Assembly: GCA_945910005.1 (NCBI GenBank) | Contig: OX246743.1 | Coordinates: forward strand, 632,122-696,121 | DNA: 64,000 nt | Origin: Isoperla grammatica | Taxonomy: Eukaryota > Arthropoda > Insecta > Plecoptera > Perlodidae | Direction of reading: 5' to 3' | Shown here: positions 46,206 through 57,800 of the stretch, piece by piece | Numbering within the stretch: the stretch's first letter is position 1 | Layout of the letters: the number at the start of each line of letters is the position of its first letter | Made by a program: the position numbers and the translations under genes | Notes under the pieces: generated by a model | Databases searched by the model: none | What the model was told of the DNA's origin: nothing | What the model saw: only the letters and a program-made list of their open reading frames with translations

Positions 46206-46611
46206 GTAGCATGGGTATGTAAAATGTGCGATCGGGAATAAACACAACTAAAAGCGGCCACATATTTCACTGGACATGACAACATTCCTGCAATAAATCC
46301 TAGCTTATCGCGGGCTCGTGCAGATATAGATAAACGTGATCAAATTAAACAAACACTGGTGATGTTGATGATTTATTTTATTTATTTATTATGTATTTCC
46401 ATTCATACATAATGCATAGAGGTTGGCAGAAAAGAGCTCAGCTCCAACCACAAGGAGTGACTGCCAACCCATAATGGACATATAAAATAATATGCATAAT
46501 AGACCAGGAAAACGTAATAAAAATAATTAAAACCTAAGAACAATGCAATATACAAATTATACAAAGTATTCAACTATTATAAAAGATAGTAATAAAATAT
46601 GTGAGAACTAA

Positions 46612-46870
46612 TCACCGATTGAAGTGGCTCAGAAGAATAGCCTACGCGAGACAAACTCGGGAGGTCGTCGGTTCGATTCCGGCCTTTGACAAACTAAATT
46701 AAGAGTTCCTCAGTCATCAGGCTGCTGGGATTGTCTACTGTAAGGCAGCCCTCGGACATTCCTTCTCAACTATCTATGTACCCTACGATAGGGCGGGCAT
46801 GTGAGGTTAAGTAAGCTGGTGTTCGCCCTACAGCAGGGATTCGTGCAATAGCTGCTTTACAGGGACACAT
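46612..46870 (+). mobile_element. tRNA-derived SINE, related copy
   Basis: An A box tggctcagaag and B box ggttcgattcc are followed by ctcggacattccttctcaac and a tail ending near gctgctttacagg. It belongs to the same general family as the 24436 copy but with a different body. Confidence 0.7.
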
Positions 46871-47079
46871 AGAGGGACAAGGACTTCACACCTTCACCTG
46901 TGCGGGACATTGAATAACCTCTGGATTACCGATGGTGTGAAACGAACCCTCGACCTCTAGATTAGAGGAACCACAGACTTCTTGTTTATTAATTATTGTT
47001 ATTTTCCTATCCCATGGCAGGACAGGATGGCCAGTGTAAGGCGCGAACCTTAGAGCATATATAGCTGGGCTACGAACTC

Positions 47080-47225
47080 GCCAGTCCCCTGCCTAGCTAC
47101 GAGCATACCACCCGCTCTACACCCGTGCTAGGTTAGTTGCCTGCCTAGCCAGTCCCCTGCCCGTTACGTCCATACCACCCGCTGTACACCCGTGCTAGGC
47201 CAGTTGCCTGCCTAGCCGGGCGTCA
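47080..47225. repeat. Tandem duplication of about 70 bp
   Basis: A block with cataccacccgctctacacc, then cgtgctaggttagttgcctg, occurs twice in succession with few differences. Confidence 0.75.
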
Positions 47226-47454
47226 ATGCTAGCGTGATAGAACGGCCGACCCACTGTACAGGTACCAATTTCTATGTATCGGTAACCATGGGCGCCCGGA
47301 GGGGAGGGGGGCACTTGTACCTCCCGGCGGCGACAGAGTCCCCAATATGTGCTTGTTATTAAGGTTGACTTCATCTCCCCCCCCCCCCCGGGTAAAAATT
47401 ATGTGGGTGCCCTGGAATATAACTGTTTTTATATCGGTATCGAAATTGTGTTCC

Positions 47455-47562
47455 TCTACTTGTCCTCCGGTCGTTTTGTCCTCCGGTCCACTTGTCCTCC
47501 AGTCTACTTGTCCTCCAGTTTACTTGTCCTCCAGTTTACTTGTCCTCCGGTCTTTTTGTCCC
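47455..47562. repeat. About 18-bp tandem repeat (cttgtcctccagttta)
   Basis: Six to seven imperfect units of acttgtcctccagttt. The rest of 47226-48185 contains a poly-C run at about 47378-47389 and no recognised gene. Confidence 0.8.
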
Positions 47563-48193
47563 TTTCCTCCAACTACCCCCGACGTCATGAACGACTGTCG
47601 AGAACGTTGTTCAACGCCAAATAGGCAAATCAAAATCAGTTTAAGCTGTTTGGTTTATCAATACTTCTTTCACAGACAACTCTTTTATTATCCAAAGCTC
47701 AGTCTAGGCTATGTATCATGTGTATGTGGTGTATACACTTCAATACCTTATGTTTTTAAATGGACTTCGTCTCGATTAGCCAAGTTGCAAAAATAGGCCT
47801 ATGGAACGTAAAACCCAAATATCAATCAATCTCGGTCTATAAGCTCTTTGGTCTAACATTACAATGCTTTGCTGTCAAATACTCTTGCTCAGTCTAAGCT
47901 ATTTGGTCTACAACTCCATTGCTCCATATTTGTTGCGCCATACATGACAGAACACTTCTATTTTTAAAGGGACTTGCATAACAGGTGTAGCTAATTGATC
48001 TGGTTTTAAAACCATGGCGAGTTAGTTTAGAAGGTCAAGTACTCGTTTGGCAGATTTGTTTTATTTATCGCAATTATTCGCGGGTTGAATGGAACCCGAA
48101 ATACTCCAGACAAACACGGAGCAATTACCTGGCATTACCACTGACAACCTATACTTAGAACGAGACTGTCTAATCGTGCTACTTAGTTCCAGC

Positions 48194-48454
48194 CAGGGGC
48201 GTCGGAACCGGGGGGGCAGGGTGGTCAGTCGACCCCCCTGTGCTTGCACAGGGGGGGCGAGAGTATCATCTCGCCCCCCCTAAAAAAATGGCCAATATGA
48301 ATTAAATGCATTTTAGAGTACAGATTCCGCTTATTCCTTCAAGCGATTTCAGAGGCTGGCTGCATGGTAACTGACAGAATTTTTTTTTACAAAATGTTGC
48401 AAAGTCAGCTGGAAAATTCGCCCCCCCTGGAAAAATAGACTTCCGACGCCCCTG
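48194..48454. mobile_element. Non-autonomous hAT MITE, 261 bp
   Basis: The termini caggggcgtcggaa and ttccgacgcccctg are perfect inverted repeats, flanked by the perfect 8-bp duplication gttccagc (48186-48193 and 48455-48462). The duplicated site belongs to the 85-bp satellite unit, so the element split the first unit of that array. Confidence 0.92.
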
Positions 48455-48455
48455 G

Positions 48456-50990
48456 TTCCAGCACTAATTGGCTACTTGTCTGATGCTACCGTAGCGACAT
48501 CTCTGAGAGAAGCGTACTAACTTTACTTAGTGCTACTTAGTTCCAGCACTAATTGGCTACTTGTCTGATGCTACCGTAGCGACATCTCTGAGAGAAGCGT
48601 ACTAACTATACTTAGTGGTACTTAGTTCCAGCACTAATTGGCTACTTGTCTGATGCTACCGTAGCGACATCTCTGAGAGAAGCGTACTAACTATACTTAG
48701 TGGTACTTAGTTCCAGCACTAATTGGCTACTTGTCTGATGCTACCGTAGCGACATCTCTGAGAGAAGCGTACTAACTATACTTAGTGGTACTTAGTTCCA
48801 GCACTAATTGGCTACTTGTCTGATGCTACCGTAGCGACATCTCTGAGAGAAGCGTACTAACTATACTTAGTGCTACTTAGTTCCAGCACTAATTGGCTAC
48901 TTGTCTGATGCTACCGTAGCGACATCTCTGAGAGAAGCGTACTAACTATACTTAGTGCTACTTAGTTCCAGCACTAATTGGCTACTTGTCTGATGCTACC
49001 GTAGCGACATCTCTGAGAGAAGCGCACTAACTATACTTAGTGGTACTTAGTTCCAGCACTAATTGGCTACTTGTCTGATGCTACCGTAGCGACATCTCTG
49101 AGAGAAGCGTACTAACTATACTTAGTGCTACTTAGTTCCAGCACTAATTGGCTACTTGTCTGATGCTACCGTAGCGACATCTCTGAGAGAAGCGTACTAA
49201 CTATACTTAGTGGTACTTAGTTCCAGCACTAATTGGCTACTTGTCTGATGCTACCGTAGCGACATCTCTGAGAGAAGCGTACTAACTATACTTAGTGCTA
49301 CTTAGTTCTAGCACTAATTGGCTACTTGTCTGATGCTACCGTAGCGACATCTCTGAGAGAAGCGTACTAACTATACTTAGTGGTACTTAGTTCCAGCACT
49401 AATTGGCTACTTGTCTGATGCTACCGTAGCGACATCTCTGAGAGAAGCGCACTAACTATACTTAGTGGTACTTAGTTCCAGCACTAATTGGCTACTTGTC
49501 TGATGCTACCGTAGCGACATCTCTGAGAGAAGCGTACTAACTATACTTAGTGGTACTTAGTTCCAGCACTAATTGGCTACTTGTCTGATGCTACCGTAGC
49601 GACATCTCTGAGAGAAGCGTACTAACTATACTTAGTGCTACTTAGTTCCAGCACTAATTGGCTACTTGTCTGATGCTACCGTAGCGACATCTCTGAGAGA
49701 AGCGTACTAACTATACTTAGTGGTACTTAGTTCCAGCACTAATTGGCTACTTGTCTGATGCTACCGTAGCGACATCTCTGAGAGAAGCGTACTAACTATA
49801 CTTAGTGCTACTTAGTTCCAGCACTAATTGGCTACTTGTCTGATGCTACCGTAGCGACATCTCTGAGAGAAGCGTACTAACTATACTTAGTGGTACTTAG
49901 TTCCAGCACTAATTGGCTACTTGTCTGATGCTACCGTAGCGACATCTCTGAGAGAAGCGCACTAACTATACTTAGTGGTACTTAGTTCCAGCACTAATTG
50001 GCTACTTGTCTGATGCTACCGTAGCGACATCTCTGAGAGAAGCGTACTAACTATACTTAGTGGTACTTAGTTCCAGCACTAATTGGCTACTTGTCTGATG
50101 CTACCGTAGCGACATCTCTGAGAGAAGCGTACTAACTATACTTAGTGGTACTTAGTTCCAGCACTAATTGGCTACTTGTCTGATGCTACCGTAGCGACAT
50201 CTCTGAGAGAAGCGTACTAACTATACTTAGTGGTACTTAGTTCCAGCACTAATTGGCTACTTGTCTGATGCTACCGTAGCGACATCTCTGAGAGAAGCGT
50301 ACTAACTATACTTAGTGGTACTTAGTTCCAGCACTAATTGGCTACTTGTCTGATGCTACCGTAGCGACATCTCTGAGAGAAGCGCACTAACTATACTTAG
50401 TGGTACTTAGTTCCAGCACTAATTGGCTACTTGTCTGATGCTACCGTAGCGACATCTCTGAGAGAAGCGCACTAACTATACTTAGTGGTACTTAGTTCTA
50501 GCACTAATTGGCTACTTGTCTGATGCTACCGTAGCGACATCTCTGAGAGAAGCGCACTAACTATACTTAGTGGTACTTAGTTCCAGCACTAATTGGCTAC
50601 TTGTCTGATGCTACCGTAGCGACATCTCTGAGAGAAGCGTACTAACTATACTTAGTGGTACTTAGTTCCAGCACTAATTGGCTACTTGTCTGATGCTACC
50701 GTAGCGACATCTCTGAGAGAAGCGCACTAACTATACTTAGTGGTACTTAGTTCCAGCACTAATTGGCTACTTGTCTGATGCTACCGTAGCGACATCTCTG
50801 AGAGAAGCGTACTAACTATACTTAGTGGTACTTAGTTCCAGCACTAATTGGCTACTTGTCTGATGCTACCGTAGCGACATCTCTGAGAGAAGCGTACTAA
50901 CTATACTTAGTGGTACTTAGTTCCAGCACTAATTGGCTACTTGTCTGATGCTACCGTAGCGACATCTCTGAGAGAAGCGTACTAACTATA
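48456..50990 (+). repeat. 85-bp satellite, 30 units, no indels
   Basis: The unit begins ttccagcactaattggctac and ends gtactaactatacttagtgg, then tacttag. Unit starts fall at exact multiples of 85 from 48456 to 50921. Only a few positions vary (gcgt/gcgc, gtgg/gtgc, ttcca/ttcta). Confidence 0.97.
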
Positions 50991-51290
50991 GAGTAGTGTG
51001 AAGTTACGTCACACACCGACCTTCCACCCCATTCATGCGCGCTGTTTCAACGAAAATAAACCGATTCTTTGCGTTTTTTCATATTCGTAAAGGCTGTCTC
51101 CTCCTTAGTGGAGTGCACAAGTCTCATAAGTCACGCCCACTTTGTAAGGAATTCACAGACATCCAACCGAAGTTCGTAAAATATCCCTATAATTGACCTG
51201 TTTCAAGTAATAGTAAATGAAAGGAACTTCAGAAGTAGAAAATTTAGTTGGTACTTTTGGACTCGGCTCGGGAGGGGGGGGGGTGTCATC

Positions 51291-51470
51291 CTCCTCCCAC
51301 TTGGCCATTCCCTCCCTTGCTGGACCCCCCTTATGACGACCCCAGCGATGTTCCTCCCACTTGGCCATTCCCTCCCTTGCTGGACCCCCCTTATGACGAC
51401 CCCAGCGATGTTCCTCCCACTTGGCCATGCCCTCCCTTGCTGGACCCCCCTTATGACGACCCCAGCGATG
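51291..51470. repeat. 60-bp unit, three almost identical copies
   Basis: Three copies of cctcccacttggccattccc, then tcccttgctggacccccctt, then atgacgaccccagcgatgtt. A related single block is present at about 15020-15075. Confidence 0.95.
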
Positions 51471-51643
51471 TATAATGGATCTGATTCGCAAGACATCATA
51501 TTACCTAAGCTATCGAGTATCTATAAGTCGTTAAACAGAAAATAATCCAAAGCTATATTATTTCCTATCATGGGACGTTACGTTGGGCCTTTGCATGTAC
51601 GCATGTAGAAGGAGACCTATTGTAAGGGGTAAAGTGTACTCAC

Positions 51644-51688
51644 TGCCTGAAGGAACCCCATCTCTTGTTGGGCGAGGTCTCTTGATTG
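51644..51688 (-). CDS. nuf: nuf small cassette exon
   Basis: This 45-bp exon is read as NQETSPNKRWGSFR in the frame imposed by the upstream exon. The acceptor is gtgtttcag and the donor CA/gtgagt. The first base completes AGC (Ser) after the 54664-54834 exon. The last two bases plus the first base of the 31607-31645 exon give His, so the join reads RWGSFR-H-SSGKRIG. The exon is a multiple of three with matching phases, so it could be included or skipped as a cassette. Another frame through the exon is also open, but only this one keeps phase on both sides. Confidence 0.75.
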
Positions 51689-52004
51689 CTGAAACACACA
51701 AACACAACACGTCAGTAAACACAACCGCAAAACATACAGAAACACAAACAGACGTGTAATTATCCATAAAACACTGACCATACAGGCACAGCAATAGTTA
51801 GACGGTTAGACATTTCACAACTGGTTGTTCACAACTTGAATCTCCTCACATCTCTCATATCAACCGCAACAGCTATACTGATTTATGTTTGGTATTTGAA
51901 ATATCGATCTTTGATTGGTTATCGCTCACTCGTCCATGGTGGTCGAAGCCTATAGGGTTGGTTTAGGCGCTTTAAATTAAAGTCACCCACTGAAAATCAG
52001 TTTA

Positions 52005-52624
52005 CAGTGGAGACACCTCGGACAACGAACCAGAATTTCTGGCGAAAACCGGTTCTGAGCGACGACCATATTTTGTACAACCCTTGGAATGCATCGCATT
52101 CATGTCAATATTCAAAGCTAGAAGATCGTTAAATCAGATTGCGGACTGTTGTATCCCCGTGCTAGTTTTATTATTTTTGCTTCTGGTTTTACGTCATTTT
52201 CAATTATTACAATCGTTTTCTAAATACATTTATGCATATTGTCATCTTTTGATCGTCTTTGTAGTAGGATTATGAAGAAACATATTATGTAATTCATGTG
52301 TCCAGTATGCAAATCGTTTGATTCGCATTCATCTAATAATAACGCTACAAGAAAAAATAAAAAAGTTTCAAGCTCGTGGTGTTCTGATCTATATTAAGGA
52401 ATAAGTTTCCGAAACGTTAATTCAAATAAAACATTAATTTATATTTGGAATTTAGCTTTTACAGTTGTTTGTGTAGCCAATTATGAAATTCTAGGAAATC
52501 AGTGAATGGAATGTAGCGCGAACGAGTCGGCCCAACTACCCCCCTAACGAGGGGTTTACAAACCAGGTAAATATAAGCTCGACGCGGTGGAACGACTGGT
52601 TCGTTGTCCGAGGTGTCTCCACTG
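52005..52624. mobile_element. Tigger/pogo-like non-autonomous element, 620 bp
   Basis: The termini cagtggagacacctcggaca, then acgaaccag, and their exact complement form 29-bp perfect inverted repeats, flanked by TA on both sides. CAGTGG...CTCGG...AACGAAC ends with TA duplication are typical of the Tc1/mariner superfamily, pogo/Tigger branch. No transposase frame was seen. Confidence 0.8.
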
Positions 52625-52655
52625 TAGTTACTGAGTGAGTAGACTCTAAATGTGT

Positions 52656-52659
52656 ATTT

Positions 52660-52690
<31 letters not shown>
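52656..52690. repeat. (TTTA)n microsatellite
   Basis: About eight tttattta-type repeats follow the Tigger-like element closely. Confidence 0.9.
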
Positions 52691-53445
52691 GCGGCTGCTC
52701 GTTTTTTAATTTTTTTGGGTGATTAAAATGATACACGTAACTAATCGAACAGAAAATAGTTTACTTCTCTGGACCCCGGGTAGAACTGGGCCCAGGGTGA
52801 CTCTGCCAATCGTAAGAGGGGACGAAATGAGGTCCTCCCCTTACCTTCCCTCCCCTAAACACCTTATCACAACTAAATAATAAATAGTCAAATTCAAATT
52901 TATTACTTGTTTCAATTTATGAATTGGGGTGATATTGTTTCGCAATTTTGATGTTTGGCGGTGATTCAATTTGTCTCGTTTTTTACGGTTTAAAATTGGC
53001 CAATTCGCCCGAGTGTTCTGAAAGGAACCCAATACATGTGTTGTAAGAGATTAGGCTACTTCAGGACCGGCTAAGTTTAAATATTCATGTTGTGCAGTTT
53101 GCCACCATTCCGGTAACGCGGCTGACGATGCGAGCAAAAGTGGCTCTTGAAATGAAATAAATGTAGCCATGTCCAAGTTGGTTGATGAGTTTTATTAAAA
53201 CATCATGGTTTGAGGTAATTAATTAGTTTGAGTAAATAAAGTGGCGGCCAGCTTTAACTAAACGAATTTCCTAATGATAAACTTACTCGAGCAAATGGAA
53301 ACAAGTTAAAAAGCTCAATCGCAGGTTGAACCAAGAAGAGCATAATAAGGTTATCCGCCTCCAGGTTAAATGTGTTGCCCCGTAATTACTGGCTAGGACG
53401 CGAGCTAGCGACGACACACTTACAAGCACACGCACGTGCATGTGT

Positions 53446-53597
53446 ACACACTACACTACACTACACTACACTACACTACACTACACTACACTACACTACA
53501 CACACACGCATGCCAACATCACAAACACGCACGTGCATATGTACACTACACTACACTACACTACACTACACTACACTACACTACACTACACTACACT
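53446..53597. repeat. Two (CTACA)n microsatellite tracts
   Basis: Pure ctaca pentamer runs at about 53448-53500 and 53543-53597 are separated by a unique spacer of about 43 bp. Flanking gcacgtgcatgtgtacac and gcacgtgcatatgtacac are alike, so the whole block was probably duplicated. The remaining sequence to 54663 is unremarkable intron. Confidence 0.92.
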
Positions 53598-54663
53598 CAA
53601 CACGAATATAAATTAGACTGCAACAAAACATTGGACATTCACGACAAATCTTTCACTATGAGAACATGGAGCACGCTTATTGATTACAAGATAATTCATT
53701 GATAGTCTCAACATCGCTGTCACGAGGGGAAGTAACACGTGGTCACAAATATTAAACAGTCAAAATAAATGAAATAAGCACGTGGTGCCAAACAGGTACA
53801 AATAACTAACACACACAAAAGGAGGAGTTCAATATTCTTTGTAAACGGGTCAAAGAAACAAACTTAACAATCTACTACTTGTTCCAACCACTCTAATAAG
53901 AAAGGTCTTGAAATCAATTACTTGTTGATTGAATCAAATGTTGAATCGTGAAAACCGATAAAATCAATTACCCGCATTGAACAATGAACAATTAAACAGT
54001 TCATGCTTGAAATTTATGAAACTGTCAAACTCAACCGCAATTCTAATAAAAAACACAAAAATATAAATTTTCAAATGTTGAAACCGTGTGTTTTGTTCAG
54101 AAATTGACAAACTATTGTAGGTATAAATATATATACATGTTTATTCAATATACGATTTTCGAGTTTATAGTATGTATTCGATTGCAGTTTGAAAATTCAC
54201 ACAAGAATAATTACTGGCCATGGCGCAAAGCGCTGTGACAATACTCAATACGCTGTATCTTGAATTGATATCAATTACATGTTTCAAAAGTGTTCGATTA
54301 CTTTACCTAGAACATAGATTTATGTGACGCAACCTACCTCAAGAGTGCTGCTCTTCACGATTACCCACTGTACTCTTGTCATAACAAGACGACAGATCAC
54401 ATCAAACGAGGAACTCACAGTTATTTACAATAATCATATAAAGAAAACACTTTGATCACCACTATTCGCGAGACCTTATTTAATCCGATAGAATATAGTT
54501 ACTAACGCAATGCAATATTGTGTATAATAAAAGCAAACACTAGTAGTTGTCTATGTCAGTGCAGTGTCAAGCACGTGCGTGTGTGACGCGTTGCCTTGCA
54601 CGGCTTGCACGGCTTGCACAGCACGGACGTCTTACTAAACCAGTGACTGATTGTACAACTGAC

Positions 54664-54834
54664 CTGGACGGAGTTCGCCTCAAACTCGTTCTCAGCCAGG
54701 TATTGCGGCCGAGCGGGAGACTGGAGGGCCCATTGGAGGACAAGATGGGGGTCGGGGGGTCAGCGTCCAGCTCTAGGTCCACGCCTTGACCATAGCACTC
54801 GTAGTTCTCTCCATCAGACATGCTGGAGCACTGG
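54664..54834 (-). CDS. nuf: nuf coding exon, the functional copy at the edge of the 112-bp array
   Basis: This 171-bp exon encodes SQCSSMSDGENYECYGQG, then VDLELDADPPTPIL, then NTWLRTSLRRTPS. These are recognisable Nuf segments: an acidic SDGENYE motif followed by a basic WLR-SLRRTP motif. The acceptor is gtctgtctattgcag and the donor TCCAG/gtcagt. It starts one base before a codon and ends two bases into one, matching the 51644-51688 exon. Its first ~67 bp and the 45 bp of intron before it are repeated 29 more times upstream (toward 58.1 kb), but only this copy continues into the rest of the exon and a donor. The upstream exon that splices into it was not found and is probably beyond 64 kb. 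Confidence 0.85.
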
Positions 54835-57800
54835 CTGCAATAGACAGACAAGACATATTAGACACACATTGGAGGGGGTCAGCTCTAGGTCCACGCCTTG
54901 ACCATAGCACTCGTAGTTCTCTCCATCAGACATGCTGGAGCACTGGCTGCAATAGACAGACAAGACATATTAGACACACATTGGAGGGGGTCAGCTCTAG
55001 GTCCACGCCTTGACCATAGCACTCGTAGTTCTCTCCGTCAGACATGCTGCAGCACTGGCTGCAATAGACAGACAAGACATATTAGACACACATTGGAGGG
55101 GGTCAGCTCTAGGTCCACGCCTTGACCATAGCACTCGTAGTTCTCTCCGTCAGACATGCTGGAGCACTGGCTGCAATAGACAGACAAGACACATTATAGA
55201 CACACATTGGAGGGGGTCAGCTCTAGGTCCACGCCTTGACCATAACACTCGTAGTTCTCTCCGTCAGACATGCTGGAGCACTGGCTGCAATAGACAGACA
55301 AGACATATTAGACACACATTGGAGGGGGTCAGCTCTAGGTCCACGCCTTGACCATAGCACTCGTAGTTCTCTCCGTCAGACATGCTGGAGCACTGGCTGC
55401 AATAGACAGACAAGACATATTAGACACACATTGGAGGGGGTCAGCTCTAGGTCCACGCCTTGACCATAGCACTCGTAGTTCTCTCCGTCAGACATGCTGG
55501 AGCACTGGCTGCAATAGACAGACAAGACATATTAGACACACATTGGAGGGGGTCAACTCTAGGTCCACGCCTTGACCATAGCACTCGTAGTTCTCTCCGT
55601 CAGACATGCTGGAGCACTGGCTGCAATAGACAGACAAGACATATTAGACACACATTGGAGGGGGCCAGCTCTAGGTCCACGCCTTGACCATAGCACTCGT
55701 AGTTCTCTCCGTCAGACATGCTGGAGCACTGGCTGCAATAGACAGACAAGACATATTATACACACATTGGAGGGGGTCAGCTCTAGGTCCACGCCTTGAC
55801 TATAGCACTCGTAGTTCTCTCCGTCAGACATGCTGGAGCACTGGCTGCAATAGACAGACAAGACATATTAGACACACATTGGAGGGGGTCAGCTCTAGGT
55901 CCACGCCTTGACCATAGCACTCGTAGTTCTCTCCGTCAGACATGCTGGAGCACTGGCTGCAATAGACAGACAAGACATATTAGACACACATTGAAGGGGG
56001 CCAGCTCTAGGTCCACGCCTTGACCATAGCACTCGTAGTTCTCTCCGTCAGACATGCTGGAGCACTGGCTGCAATAGACAGACAAGACATATTAGACACA
56101 CATTGGAGGGGGTCAGCTCTAGGTCCACGCCTTGACCATAGCACTCGTAGTTCTCTCCGTCAGACATGCTGGAGCACTGGCTGCAATAGACAGACAAGAC
56201 ATATTAGACACACATTGGAGGGGGCCAGCTCTAGGTCCACGCCTTGACCATAGCACTCGTAGTTCTCTCCGTCAGACATGCTGGAGCACTGGCTGCAATA
56301 GACAGACAAGACATATTAGACACACATTGGAGGGGGTCAACTCTAGGTCCACGCCTTGACCATAGCACTCGTAGTTCTCTCCGTCAGACATGCTGGAGCA
56401 CTGGCTGCAATAGACAGACAAGACATATTAGACACACATTGGAGGGGGTCAGCTCTAGGTCCACGCCTTGACCATAGCACTCGTAGTTCTCTCCGTCAGA
56501 CATGCTGGAGCACTGGCTGCAATAGACAGACAAGACACATTAGACACACATTGGACGGGGTCAGCTCTAGGTCCACGCCTTGACCATAGCACTCGTAGTT
56601 CTCTCCGTCAGACATGCTGGAGCACTGGCTGCAATAGACAGACAAGACACATTAGACACACATTGGAGGGGGTCAGCTCTAGGTCCACGCCTTGACCATA
56701 GCACTCGTAGTTCTCTCCGTCAGACATGCTGGAGCACTGGCTGCAATAGACAGACAAGACATATTAGACACACATTGGAGGGGGTCAGCTCTAGGTCCAC
56801 GCCTTGACCATAGCACTCGTAGTTCTCTCCGTCAGACATGCTGGAGCACTGGCTGCAATAGACAGACAAGACATATTAGACACACATTGGAGGGGGCCAG
56901 CTCTAGGTCCACGCCTTGACCATAGCCCTCGTAGTTCTCTCCGTCAGACATGCTGGAGCACTGGCTGCAATAGACAGACAAGACATATTAGACACACATT
57001 GGAGGGGGCCAGCTCTAGGTCCACGCCTTGACCATAGCCCTCGTAGTTCTCTCCGTCAGACATGCTGGAGCACTGGCTGCAATAGACAGACAAGACATAT
57101 TAGACACACATTGGAGGGGGTCAGCTCTAGGTCCACGCCTTGACCATAGCACTCGTAGTTCTCTCCGTCAGACATGCTGGAGCACTGGCTGCAATAGATA
57201 GACAAGACATATTAGACACACATTGGAGGGGGTCAGCTCTAGGTCCACGCCTTGACCATAGCACTCGTAGTTCTCTCCGTCAGACATGCTGGAGCACTGG
57301 CTGCAATAGACAGACAAGACATATTAGACACACATTGGACGGGGTCAGCTCTAGGTCCACGCCTTGACCATAGCCCTCGTAGTTCTCTCCGTCAGACATG
57401 CTGGAGCACTGGCTGCAATAGACAGACAAGACATATTAGACACACATTGGAGGGGGTCAGCTCTAGGTCCACGCCTTGACCATAGCACTCGTAGTTCTCT
57501 CCGTCAGACATGCTGGAGCACTGGCTGCAATAGACAGACAAGACATATTAGACACACATTGGAGGGGGTCAGCTCTAGGTCCACGCCTTGACCATAGCAC
57601 TCGTAGTTCTCTCCGTCAGACATGCTGGAGCACTGGCTGCAATAGACAGACAAGACATATTAGACACACATTGGAGGGGGCCAGCTCTAGGTCCACGCCT
57701 TGACCATAGCACTCGTAGTTCTCTCCGTCAGACATGCTGGAGCACTGGCTGCAATAGACAGACAAGACATATTAGACACACATTGGAGGGGGTCAGCTCT

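Noticed and set aside
28159..50990. CRISPR-like regular repeats
   Set aside because: Units are contiguous with no unique spacers, the genome is eukaryotic and no cas genes exist.
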